Below the pieces are notes generated by a model. It saw only the letters and a list, made by a program, of their open reading frames with translations. It ran no database searches and had not been told where the DNA came from. DNA of 64,000 bases, taken from NCBI GenBank assembly GCA_037783545.1, contig JBBELK010000515.1:62001-126000 (forward strand). Direction: 5' to 3'. The translations under genes and the position numbers were made by a program. Source of the DNA: Henricia sp. BOLD:AAB3569. Taxonomy: Eukaryota > Echinodermata > Asteroidea > Spinulosida > Echinasteridae. Numbering within the stretch: the stretch's first letter is position 1; each line of letters starts with the position of its first letter. Shown in pieces: positions 23,917 to 33,691 of the stretch.

Positions 23917-26617
23917 GTATGGGGGACCAAAAGTGGACAATCCAAATTTCCAATTTTTTGATAGCAGAAAATTGAAATGTACTAAAAAAACCTTCAGTAA
24001 AAAACCTTTTTCAAAATTTCCAATTTTCTGCTCGCAGTAATTTGGATTTTACTTCATACTCCATAACACCGTGGTCCGAAAGTGGTCATCCAAAATGTCA
24101 ATTTTTGTGCTAGCAGAAATTTGGATTTTACTTTTGTGCAAAACCAAACTTTCCAAATTTCTACTGGCAGAAATTTCGAATTTACTTACATGCCAAACCA
24201 AAATTTCCAAATTTCTAGTGGCAGAAATTTGGATTTTACTTTAGTTCCAAACCAAAATTTCCAAATTTCTAGTAGCAAAAATTTTGATTTTACTTTAGTG
24301 CCAAACCAAAATTTCCAAATTTTTACTAGCAGAAATTGCCAAATTTTTTGTTTCCAAGTTTCTAGGGGTGCTCCTTTATTCAAAGAGGCACCCCTTAAGT
24401 TGAAATGGAACAGTCCACGGTGTTGACGTTTCCAAAGCACTCCTTCCGGCGCGCGCGCTTCCTTTTATGCCTATACTTATACACCAATCCGGTAATAAGG
24501 TCTTCTTCCCTGTATATCCGCCATAGCTGGGGGGCTTCCACTGAATGAACTGTATTTTTTTGCTGTTGCTGAAGCTGCATTTGTTTACTTCGAACAAGTT
24601 GCGCGTCTTTGTAGGGTTGTGTGCGCGCGAAGGCGGGCGCGTCGCGTGTACGCAAAGGCGGGCGCGTTGCGTATACGCGAAGGAGGCTCGTTCGTGCATG
24701 TAATGGATGAACAGCAACACAAAACGCACAGCCCATGCACTGGACGCCCCCCAGCTATGGCGGATATGCAGGGAGGAGATATTAGTTACCGGATTGGTGT
24801 ATATACTTATATACGTGAATTCTTCGCTCTTCGCAGAGAGCCAATCACGCTCCTCGCTTAGTGGTAGCGTCCACTTTTACTAAGGGGTGGGGTCTAATGT
24901 TTAAACGAACAGCGACTGTAAGGACGTTTTTTAATAGGCCTATCTTTATTCAGATGGGGGTGGTGACATAGAAGCACTGCGCATGTGCGAATTTTTAACA
25001 GCCGTTGGTGTGTTTTATATTTGGCGCCCTTTTTGATGGCGAAATCGTATGGGTGTTATCTTACGCAATGTTTGGAAAAAATAAGCAATAAACAACCAGT
25101 AAAAATATGCAGAATGACTTTTGAAGACCTACTTTAAATAATTCCAAGGCAAACAAGTCTTTAAAAAGGCAGATATGACACGGAATTACGGATCGAATTT
25201 AAATATTTTTTTGAAAACATACTTTACAATTTTCCTTATTGCTCGCAAAATATCATTTTCCCAACATTGAGACATATTTGCTGGTTCAGTTGATGAACTA
25301 TTTTAGTGTCTGAATTTGATTTGAACGTGGCAATAAAGCCGGATATTTTTTATGTGTTCAAATAATTTTGAAATTTTGCTGGATATTAGCGTAAAAAGTG
25401 TCTAGTACCTGTACTACGCGCTGTACTGTGTATACAGCGTGTGGAACAGTGGACATAGGCGTTCGCGTACGTGTGGTATCGACTACTCGTAACAATAATT
25501 CAGCGTCAGTAATCGATACTAACGCGCCGTCGTATTCGCTCCGTTCGCTCGTGTTGACTCACGTTGCGATGTTTTTCAAATTCAAATTATAGTCAAAATA
25601 TGTTTATTGCCCGAATAAGTTTGTAATGACCATTTCAATCAATAATCTGGCTTTATTGGACATATATTGCTTTGTCAGGGAAAACGATGGTTTTGGAGAA
25701 ATTTCTCTGAACATTTTGATAACAAAAAAAAAATTGTGCGTTTTGCAAATCTACAAGACGACCTAAAATTGCAGTTTAGTCAAAAATTTGTGAATAATTT
25801 TCGCCAAAAGGGCCCTTAAATGTCGAACCATGTCTCATACGTGTTCCCCAAACGGGATTTGCACCCAAAAAAGGCTCATTTAATTCCTGGTCCAGTTATA
25901 TTTTTGTAGGCATAAAAGGAGCGCGCGCGCCGGAAGGAGTGCTTTGGAAACGTTAACACCGTGGACTGTTCCATTTCAACTTAAGGGGTGCCTCTTTGAA
26001 TAAAGGAGCTCCCCAGAAACTCGGAAACAGAACTTTGGCAATTTCTGCTGGTAAAAATTTGGAAATTTTGGTTTGGCACTAAAGTAAAATCAAAATTTTT
26101 GCTACTAGAAATTTTGACATTTTGGTTTGGCATGTAAGTAAAATCCAAATTTCTGCCAGTAGAAATTTGGAAAGTTTGAATTGGCACAAAAGTAATATCA
26201 AAATTTCTACTAGTAGAAATTTGAAAATTTTGGTTTTGCACAAAAGTAAAATCCAAATTTCTGCTAGCACAAAAATTGACATTTTGGATGACCACTTTCG
26301 GACCACGGTGTTATGGAGTATGAAGTAAAATCCAAATTACTGCTAGCAGAAAATTGGAAATTTTGAAAAAGGTTTTTTACTTAAGGTTTTTTTAGTACAT
26401 TTCAATTTTCTGCTATCAAAAAATTGGAAATTTGGATTGTCCACTTTTGGTCCCCCATACCACGGTGTTATGGAGTATGAAGTAAAATCCAAATTGCTGC
26501 TAGCAGAAAATTGGAAATTTTGAAAAAGGTGTTTTACTTAAGGTTTTTTTAGTACATTTTAATTTTCTGCTATCAAAAAATTGGAAATTTGGATTGTTCA
26601 CTTTTGGTCCCCCATAC
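23917..26617. mobile_element. 2.7-kb composite foldback with 57-bp tandem repeats in both arms
   Basis: Ends GTATGGGGGACCAAAAGTGG (23917) and its inverted partner finishing CCCCCATAC (26617). The inverted arms, about 23917-24470 and 25905-26460, each include four to five 57-bp units with GGCAGAAATTT-type words. Both arms contain the word CGGCGCGCGCGC next to CACGGTGTT. The right end has an extra 157-bp tandem copy (26304-26460, 26461-26617). The core 24470-25905 holds another element and otherwise no recognised gene. Confidence 0.7.
24480..24801. mobile_element. 322-bp TIR element with 8-bp target duplication
   Basis: TATACTTA flanks both sides (24472-24479, 24802-24809). Arms begin TACACCAATCCGGTAA and continue through CGCCATAGCTGGGGGGC. 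Between them are 27-bp GC-rich repeats (GCGCGAAGGCGGGCGCGT). Second copy at 42374-42711. 8-bp duplications are typical of hAT, but the termini are not classical, so the family is open. Confidence 0.75.
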
Positions 26618-27430
26618 CTAAGCTACTGCAATCAGTTTGTAAACCCTTTCTTCAAAATCAGACATAATCAAATATAGGTCAAATTCGATTCTGTTCACAT
26701 TTTGCCAAATGATTAAATTCCCTTTAAAATGGTACTTCTTTTAACATTTTGAATTAGGCTAAACATTTCTGACTGGCCAATTTGAAATTCAAAATACGAA
26801 TTAGGCACTTGACATGAAGCTTAATTGTATATTTGACCCCGTTCTCACTGGAGATATCGCTTTGTTCGAGAAAGATTCGACAATGATTCAGGGATTTCCT
26901 GATGTGAATGCACGTTTCTTCATTGGACGAGGCAAATTTGTAATGGTTCACATTTGTAATGTGTTCCCCTTTGTAATGTGAACGCTCCCACCTTGAGCAC
27001 GCAGCAGGGTGGATATATGCGCATTACAAGTCCTATTATTTCTCTATTGTATCCAATAGGGTGACACTTTTTGTGTAGAGAGTCATGTTAGGGCGACTAG
27101 GTTGGTTAGGACAAAAACAATTTTTTTTTAAATCGAGAACCATTTTTATTAGGTCTAGAACCATCTCTCTTAGGTATGGAACCATTTTTGGAAGCTTCGG
27201 GTACAGAAATTTGTTGTCAAATCGATGTCTTCCAGCCGAAATTTCGGTGGTCGTTTGGGAAAGTTTTACCGGTGGGTCGCCCCTTTGCAGCATTAAGAGG
27301 TATTATTATTATTTGTGCGACGAGCTTCATCAGTGGTTGTCTAATGTGAACGGTACCGCTCTTTGTTCAGTCTTCGCTAAGTGAGATGCGAACGCACGCT
27401 TTATTAACTAACGATGACTGACCAGTCTAA
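26618..27430. other. Duplicon flank fragment, no gene seen
   Basis: Up to about 26950 this aligns with the TRIM 3' flank sequence seen at 32794-33080 and 45595-45960 (words GCAATCAGTTTG and GATTAAATTCCCTTTAAAAT). The rest has AGAACCATTT-rich low-complexity sequence and no recognised coding exon. Confidence 0.5.
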
Positions 27431-27970
27431 AGCCCGGTATACACTGGCACTATTTCGGCCGACGCGACGCAACTCATCAACTTAACCATATGCAGCACGA
27501 TGTGGCAGCGGGTGTCTCTCAACACCCCCCCCCCCCCCCCCCCCTCCCCCCCCCCCCTCCCCCCCCCCCCCTCCCCCCTCCCCTACCATTGTCCCCCATT
27601 GTGTATCAAACATCCAAGGAATTTCCAAGGAATTCCTTTCAGTTTTTAGGGGAGGTTTGATGTGTTAACTAAAGGGAAGAGTGTGTTGAGGTATAGGGGC
27701 GTTAGGGGGTAGTCCCTTTGCCACATGTCGTGCTGCGTACGTGGGTATGAACTCAACTGGAGCCAGCTAGTTGGTGAAAGTCGTTAAGTGTATACCACTT
27801 AACGAGTCAAATCGGTGTCGGTTGCTTCTAGTCTGAAGTTATCTGAACTAGTTTTTCATCAGTGTTGAAAAACTAGGTCCGACTATCACCGACTGTCACC
27901 AACTCTAGCCGACAAGTTGAGTTGAGTTGAGTCGCGTCCGCCGAAAAAGTGCCAATGTATACCCAGGGTC
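27431..27970. mobile_element. TIR element, about 540 bp, with poly-C core
   Basis: Ends CCCGGTATACACTGGCAC and, inverted, CCCTGGGTATACATTGGCAC; arms continue with TTCGGC and GACGCGAC words. The core includes a poly-C tract (27525-27582) and a fragment of the AAGGAATTCCTTTCAG repeat. Confidence 0.65.
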
Positions 27971-28114
27971 TTATAATAATTATTTCCCCAAAATGTAATC
28001 AACTCAAGTAATTTTATAGGAAAGTAAAAGACATGTTTCATGTTTTCATATTAGCATGCAATATGAGGATGCTTTCTTTTGAGAACTTTGTTTTTAAATT
28101 TAGTAGTTATGACA

Positions 28115-30004
28115 TCATACTAGATGAAAAATCTTCACAGACTCGTCATCAGCCACCACAAGTTCACCATGAGGAGACAAAGTCATATCGTAGGGAAACT
28201 TTAATCCCAGAGCCACGGTCTGTACATGTACGCCTTGTGCAGTGTAATGATGCACTTCATCGAGAGGGGTGACGTAAATATCTCCCGCCTCGTCGCAGCA
28301 CACGCCACCAGGCTTCATGATCCTACCTAATGTTTTAGTGGTAATGCTGAAAACTTCACGACCCGAAAAATCTAGGCAGAGTAACCTCTTCGAAAGGTAA
28401 CTAAACAATATCAAACGGTCGTCATGTTGGAAGGCAATGGCTGGATGTTTTATTGTGCCAGTAGGAATGACTGAAATCAATGACCCATCAAGGTTTGTCA
28501 CATATACAACCTTTCTTTTTTTATCTACCACAGCTACGCGATTTTGGCCATCCGTAGCAATACGAGCAAGTTTACTTTCTCGCAGTTCCCCAGAGTCGTC
28601 TTGCCCTGGTCTGAACTGACGAATCAACTGCTGGTCAGTGTTAAACACTTTAACCAAATCGCCATCTGTGATCAACTTTAAATCGTCGCGTGTCACTGCC
28701 ACGCTGTATGGAGCCTGTAATTGGCCACTTTGTGGGTTAAAGTAAGTCTTGAAATGTCCATTGGACGTAAATACAAAGACAATGTTATTGTTTCTATCTA
28801 TTATGACAATGTCACCGTTATTTAAGGCGCCAACAGCCTGCGCATGAGACTTGCGAGGGTAAATGCCGCCGCCGCCCCCCTTGAACTCATTTTTTAACAG
28901 CCATGTTTCTTCATGAAGTATTTCCCCCAGATCTGTATCAGAGACTACATCTTGGCGCTTGAACCCAATGAATGACTTCTTGTGGTCACCGTGTTCAAAC
29001 GGGAGTTCCTCCTGAAACTCCAAGTTGTGCATCACATTGGGCCTAAGATCCAACATCTCAAAGTCGTCGGCATGTTCTATCAAATAACTCACAGCAGCCA
29101 CAATTGTCTTGGCTCTCTCCATCTTGTCAAAATTCTTCTTAACCACTTGTTCATAATCTGTATCTCTGTCCTTACCGATTTTGGTGATCTTATCTCTGAG
29201 AAGCCGAGCCTTGGTTTGAATTTTGGCGATTTCCTCTTTCTCCTTAGCTGAAACATCATCGCATGCCTTGGTCACCATCAGCTTCAGTCTCTTCCGTGAG
29301 TGAGAGATGGATTCTTGCGAGGCTTGGAATTCCTCCTCGCTCTCCTGAAACTTCTTTAAGATGTCATCAACATCTTTACGATGAGATCTGATGGCATCTG
29401 CAATGGTGTTGAAAGTATGTTCCGCTGTACGATGGTCAAATGCTGCACACATTGAACAGATCAGTATCTTGCAAGTCTCGCAGTAAAGAGAGAGATTGTG
29501 GTCAGGGTGCTGTGTGCATTTTCGGGAATGAGAATCCTTAGCTGTGACGTACTGGCGCGGACTGATATCTGACACAATTCTGTGTTTCTTGGTGTGTTTC
29601 ATGCGCTTGTGAGCAGCCTCACATTGTTGGCAGATATTCGCATTGCAGTCCAAGCATCGGGAGACGGCCTCCAAACCGTCTTCGCACTCTTCACAAATCA
29701 GATTAGAAGCTGGGGTTTCTCCAAGTAACTTCTCCCGTTTGTTGACGTCATCGACAAGCGAGCTCAGGAAGAAACAGCTCTTGAGATTATTAAGGCGCGA
29801 GTCTGGAATCTCCGTGGCCTTCCTACAGACTGGGCAGATGATCTTATCGGCATCGGGTTGATGTTTGCTGACCACGCCTTCCAAGCAATCCCGACAAAAA
29901 CTGTGTAGACAGTCGAGTATTTTTGGATCGTGGAAACGGCGCAAGCAGATTGGGCATTCCAGATGTTCCTGGCTGATTTCACATTTGGCTGTAGATTCGG
30001 CCAT
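28115..30004 (-). CDS. TRIM-NHL-type RING E3 ubiquitin ligase, paralog 2 (629 aa)
   Basis: Same architecture and order as paralog 1. All eight RING ligands (starting LECPICLRRFHDPKILDC), both B-boxes (second CTQHPDH...AEHTF), coiled coil and six propeller blades are present. Distinctive: a run of five glycines in the linker entering blade 1 (FKGGGGGIYPRKSHAQ) and CLEGVV after the RING histidine-cysteine pair. Blade 5 loop is short (TPLDEVHHY). ATG 30004; acceptor CCAG|GC 23 bp upstream; matching donor at 31049 gives a 1,022-bp 5' intron. Expected role: ubiquitin ligase whose propeller binds substrate or RNA. That is family inference, not shown here. Confidence 0.92.
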   Translation of the reverse strand: MAESTAKCEISQEHLECPICLRRFHDPKILDCLHSFCRDCLEGVVSKHQPDADKIICPVCRKATEIPDSRLNNLKSCFFLSSLVDDVNKREKLLGETPASNLICEECEDGLEAVSRCLDCNANICQQCEAAHKRMKHTKKHRIVSDISPRQYVTAKDSHSRKCTQHPDHNLSLYCETCKILICSMCAAFDHRTAEHTFNTIADAIRSHRKDVDDILKKFQESEEEFQASQESISHSRKRLKLMVTKACDDVSAKEKEEIAKIQTKARLLRDKITKIGKDRDTDYEQVVKKNFDKMERAKTIVAAVSYLIEHADDFEMLDLRPNVMHNLEFQEELPFEHGDHKKSFIGFKRQDVVSDTDLGEILHEETWLLKNEFKGGGGGIYPRKSHAQAVGALNNGDIVIIDRNNNIVFVFTSNGHFKTYFNPQSGQLQAPYSVAVTRDDLKLITDGDLVKVFNTDQQLIRQFRPGQDDSGELRESKLARIATDGQNRVAVVDKKRKVVYVTNLDGSLISVIPTGTIKHPAIAFQHDDRLILFSYLSKRLLCLDFSGREVFSITTKTLGRIMKPGGVCCDEAGDIYVTPLDEVHHYTAQGVHVQTVALGLKFPYDMTLSPHGELVVADDESVKIFHLV

Positions 30005-30027
30005 CTCGCTTTTTTTTAAAAATGTGC

Positions 30028-30582
30028 CTGGAGAACAAATGGTTTACAAAAATAAGGTTTAGTTGTAACCTCAGGTTCATCTTGTCCATACTGTTCTGAA
30101 TTTGTGTCTCCCAAAAAAAATTTCAGACGCAGGCCACTGAATCAAGGTTTCCCTGGTGTAAGAAGAATCTTCTTACATGACAAATAGTTTTTATTTCATA
30201 AAAATAAATCAAGACAATCATGAGTTATGTCATTATTTGTGCAGCATAAATCACACTCTAGTCTGTCAAAAAAATTACACTTCCGGGTCAAAATGACCCA
30301 TTGCCGGGTCATTTCAACCCTCTGACTCGGGGCTTTTTATAGTGTATAGTATGAACCAGATTAGTTGACAAGAACTGGCCGGCCAGTATTAATAGAATAA
30401 GTCAATAGGCAGTCACTGCATGGCCTAAAGTAAGCTTTTAATACTCGATTCCCAGGCTATCAGGACCCAGGGAAACCTAGATTATCATTCTGGGGTTGCC
30501 TGGTTTTGCCCCGGACATTTTTGGGACACCATGTATACTATAAAATCAAAGTACTGATGCAGCTATCAATATTGCCCCCCCC

Positions 30583-30622
<40 letters not shown>

Positions 30623-31049
30623 CCCCCGCCTCTTACTACCCCACATAAGAGGTGGAGATATTTCCACCCCTGCGACAAACTGTAGGTGACAAAACCCCAC
30701 CCACGGACGCAAAACATGTGCACGCAGCACAGACATTTGTATTTCAATGGGTCAAAATCCCCACCCTGTGCCAATAAAAACGACCAAACCCTCACCTAGG
30801 GGAGGGTCAGCGCGTGGGAGGGGAGGATAGTGGGGAACAATAATTTATAGGCGCATTATCGAACCATACAATGTTGGTGGTGTTTCCCCAAAAACGGAAA
30901 ACTAGGTGCGGCCGCCTGCAGGATATCGTTATGGCTTGAAACTGTTTGAATACAGTGTACAAGGCCTTTACTAATAATAATATAACTCTGACGTGTTGAT
31001 AAAGTCCACTAGTATTTACCGTGAAAATGTATTTACATTCGTCGTTCAC
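30028..31049 (-). other. Predicted 5' intron of TRIM paralog 2
   Basis: Donor GATATAG|GTGAAC, acceptor TTGTTCTCCAG|GC on the minus strand. Contains a degraded copy of the GGTGTC-ended TIR element (about 30104-30534). Also contains a C/G-rich MITE with a long poly-C run (30563-30840; homopolymer about 30580-30622). Confidence 0.55.
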
Positions 31050-31190
31050 CTATATCGATAAATGATGTCTTTTGATGCATGGGTACGGGTGTTGCGTCGG
31101 GCGGAGGAACTCATAAATGAAATCACAAAATGGCGGTGCGATTTCGAAACAACAATAATTGTTGTGAACCAAAAATAGCTTCGGGAATTC
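31050..31190 (-). promoter_or_regulatory. Predicted first exon/promoter block of TRIM paralog 2
   Basis: Conserved block with CAAAATGGCG at 31126-31135 and donor at 31049. The minus strand has ATGCATCAAAAGACATC, whose frame joins that of the MAES start if spliced as predicted. Confidence 0.45.
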
Positions 31191-31319
31191 CCGTCCACGA
31201 GAAACTGCTGACTCGGATCGGGGTAAAAGGTCAAATAATTGTGGAGGTGTGTGCGCGTGTGTACAATGCATGCAATGCAATGGATTGATATGATGGAACT
31301 ACGTGCCAAAAAGCACGTC

Positions 31320-31510
31320 CTACTACCTTTGAACCTAAATCATAATTCAGATTTGCTCTTAAAGACGTGACACTTAAATTGTAACTTGTTCTTAAAGACT
31401 TGAGACTTGAATCGAGACCTGCTCTCAAAGACTCGGACTTGACTTGCTCTCGGAGACTTATATGACTTGAATCAGAATCTTGCTCTCAAAGGCACGTAGT
31501 ATACGAGACT
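31320..31510. repeat. Degenerate GACTTGAATCGAGACTTG minisatellite
   Basis: About 26-30-bp degenerate units (CTTGAATCGAGACCTGCTCT). Related arrays at about 51320-51420 and 60352-60460 and fragments in NDUFAF4 introns 1 and 3. Confidence 0.65.
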
Positions 31511-31611
31511 TGAATAGCGCTCCGCACTAATGACGTCACGACTGCTGCACACGTGCGGCCAAAACTGACGCGGAACTCAGTCAAACTTTCCATCTTTTAC
31601 CGTTGCAAGGC

Positions 31612-31688
31612 ATGGCAAACATTGATATGACGGACGATGACAGCAATTTTCACCTTCAGAATAACGACGAATATACTTTGCACACTAT
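31612..31688 (+). other. Possible orphan first exon, unrecognised
   Basis: ATG at 31612 opens MANIDMTDDDSNFHLQNNDE, running to an in-frame TGA at 31690. A GTGAGC donor at 31689 could end it instead. Just upstream are a TGACGTCA (31531-31538) and CACGTG. This looks like a promoter with a short acidic N-terminus, but no following exon was identified. Could be chance. Confidence 0.25.
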
Positions 31689-31799
31689 GTGAGCTACCAA
31701 CTCAGTAACTACTTAAATGATCAATAAAACATGTACATAAAATAGTATTAGTGTAGGCCCTATATATTTTTTTTTAACTTCCTACAAAGAAACCAGGTT

Positions 31800-33080
31800 A
31801 AAGGAGCGTGTTCAGATTTTTCCAGAAAATGGATTTCGTTTTAACCTAACAATTACAGTATATATACAATACCTCCCCAAAATGCATCCATGGGGACGAA
31901 AAAAATAAATTTGGATGTTGAAGCAAAAAGATTGGTGTAATTACTGCACTGCTTTATGAAATCGGATAAATTAGTTTTATACAAAACTTGGATATTTTTT
32001 TTAACGATATACATGTACTTGGAAATATATACAGATTGAGAACGACAAATTTCAGAATGGTAATGAGAAAAATCTCAACACCCATGCATGGGAAAAATGG
32101 AGGATTAAAAAATATGATCTGGACACGCTCCTGATCCTTTAAACCGAAACAGCATTTGTTCATTTATCTCGCAGGGGCATTACATAAAACAAACTCCATG
32201 ACTACTGGAAGAAATCAATAAATCATATACATCAGTTTTTTGGTTTTTTTTACTTCTACAAAGAAACCAAGTTAACAAATCAAGTAAAGCTCAAATGTTT
32301 CTACACGTTTCTGAAGGTGCTGCATGCTATGAGTTAGTCTTCAATGAGTATCCACATAAACACGATCATACCTTATTGAAAATGAAAAATCATAAAATTT
32401 GGTCTAACCAAAGTACCTAAATAATCCATCCTTGTATTGCTAACACTTTCTCTCCTTTCTTCAGAATCACAATGCACTTAAAAAACATATTGTTCTCACG
32501 AGAAAAATCGCTTTGTTCGACGATGATTCGACGAAGAGATTTCCCGATGTGAACGCACGACGAGTCATCCGACGAAGACTAGAATCGCTTCATTCGACGA
32601 GGCAAAATATTGTAATGTGAACGTGTGCTCCCTTCAAACGGGTGACACTGATCTATGTTATTAAGTGATATTTGAACGGACACCTCATTATACCATAGAG
32701 CAAGGAACAGATTATTCCAACTATGTAATTCTCGTCGATCAAAGCGATTTCTCTCGTGAAGACGGAGTCTTGGATTGTGCTTGGCCTAATTAAGCAACTG
32801 CAATCAGTTTGCCACATTTTCCTTCAAAATCAGAAATAATCAAACACAGGTTACATTCGATTTTATTCACATTTTGCTAAAGATGATTAAATTCCCTTTA
32901 AAATAGCACTTCCGTTTTAATTTTAAATATATATTTTTGTTAAATGCAATATACATGCACTATTGAGAACATGCTGAAAACCTCATAGCGTGCTCCGGTG
33001 GGACACAAACGCACAACATCCTGCATATAAGAAGACATCTTAACCACTCGACCACATCTCTGAATGGTCAATTTGAAATT
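31800..33080. repeat. Duplicon flank 3' of TRIM paralog 3
   Basis: 31800-32146 is an AAAGGAGC-family MITE. 32270-33080 aligns with 44940-45950 and 54690-55740 and includes a minus-strand tRNA-like remnant (about 32985-33062, CCACTCGACCACA). No gene seen. Confidence 0.6.
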
Positions 33081-33103
33081 TAAAATTCTGAAATGTAGCT
33101 TTA

Positions 33104-33266
33104 AAGGTACTACATGATTGGTAAACCGTTTCATCCCCTGTGTGATTGAAGGTATATGCATGATTAAAACCAACCTGAGCAAAAATCAGCTGTAAGTTAT
33201 GTGTAAATCCGTAAAAATTTCTGATTCCTAGAAATACCAATCACGTAGGCCTATTTTACCTTTAAA
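33104..33266. mobile_element. Small MITE, about 163 bp
   Basis: Inverted ends AAAGGTACTACATGATTGGT and TACCAATCACGTAG...TACCTTTA. The relative in NDUFAF4 intron 1 is split by an insertion. Confidence 0.55.
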
Positions 33267-33296
33267 TCTTACAGGAAGTACTTATGGCGGTTAGGT

Positions 33297-33645
33297 TAGA
33301 TTGGTTCCCGATCCCTATAGATTGGTTCGCTTATTGCGAAAATATAGGGATCGGTAAAGGGCAGCCATGACGGGCAGAATTCTGCCCGTCACGTGGTTAT
33401 TATTATTATTATTTTTTTAGTAAGTGCGCAGATTTTGCATTGACATTTGTAACTTGGCCGTGCATGTCGAACATATCCAATTATGTAAATAAAGTACATT
33501 GCCTAAAGCAAAGGGCTTGGCCAATTTTTAAATTAAAAAAACACAATGCGCACGCGCAAAGACGACCAATTACAGATCAAGATGAAGGGCCCTTTACCTG
33601 TCCTTATATTCTCCTGTGTGGAATATGTGGACGGGAACCAGTCTA
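33297..33645. mobile_element. Mutator-type MITE, 349 bp, perfect 10-bp target duplication
   Basis: Termini TAGATTGGTTCCCG and CGGGAACCAGTCTA are inverted repeats. The flanking direct repeat GCGGTTAGGT is exact on both sides (33287-33296, 33646-33655). Interior shares the palindrome GGGCAGAATTCTGCCC with 40771-41052, where the element sits in reverse orientation. Confidence 0.85.
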
Positions 33646-33691
33646 GCGGTTAGGTAAGCTACATAGTTTGAAAGAGCGGCGGCTCCTACCA

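Noticed and set aside
24082-24426. 57-bp direct repeats considered as a CRISPR-like array
   Set aside because: Units abut without unique spacers, lie in an inverted-repeat element, and the DNA is animal.
24376-24736. Arg-rich 113-117-codon frames, also at 42319-42646
   Set aside because: Both cover the same TIR element with GC-rich 27-bp repeats; no domain, and frames are shared through repeat copies.
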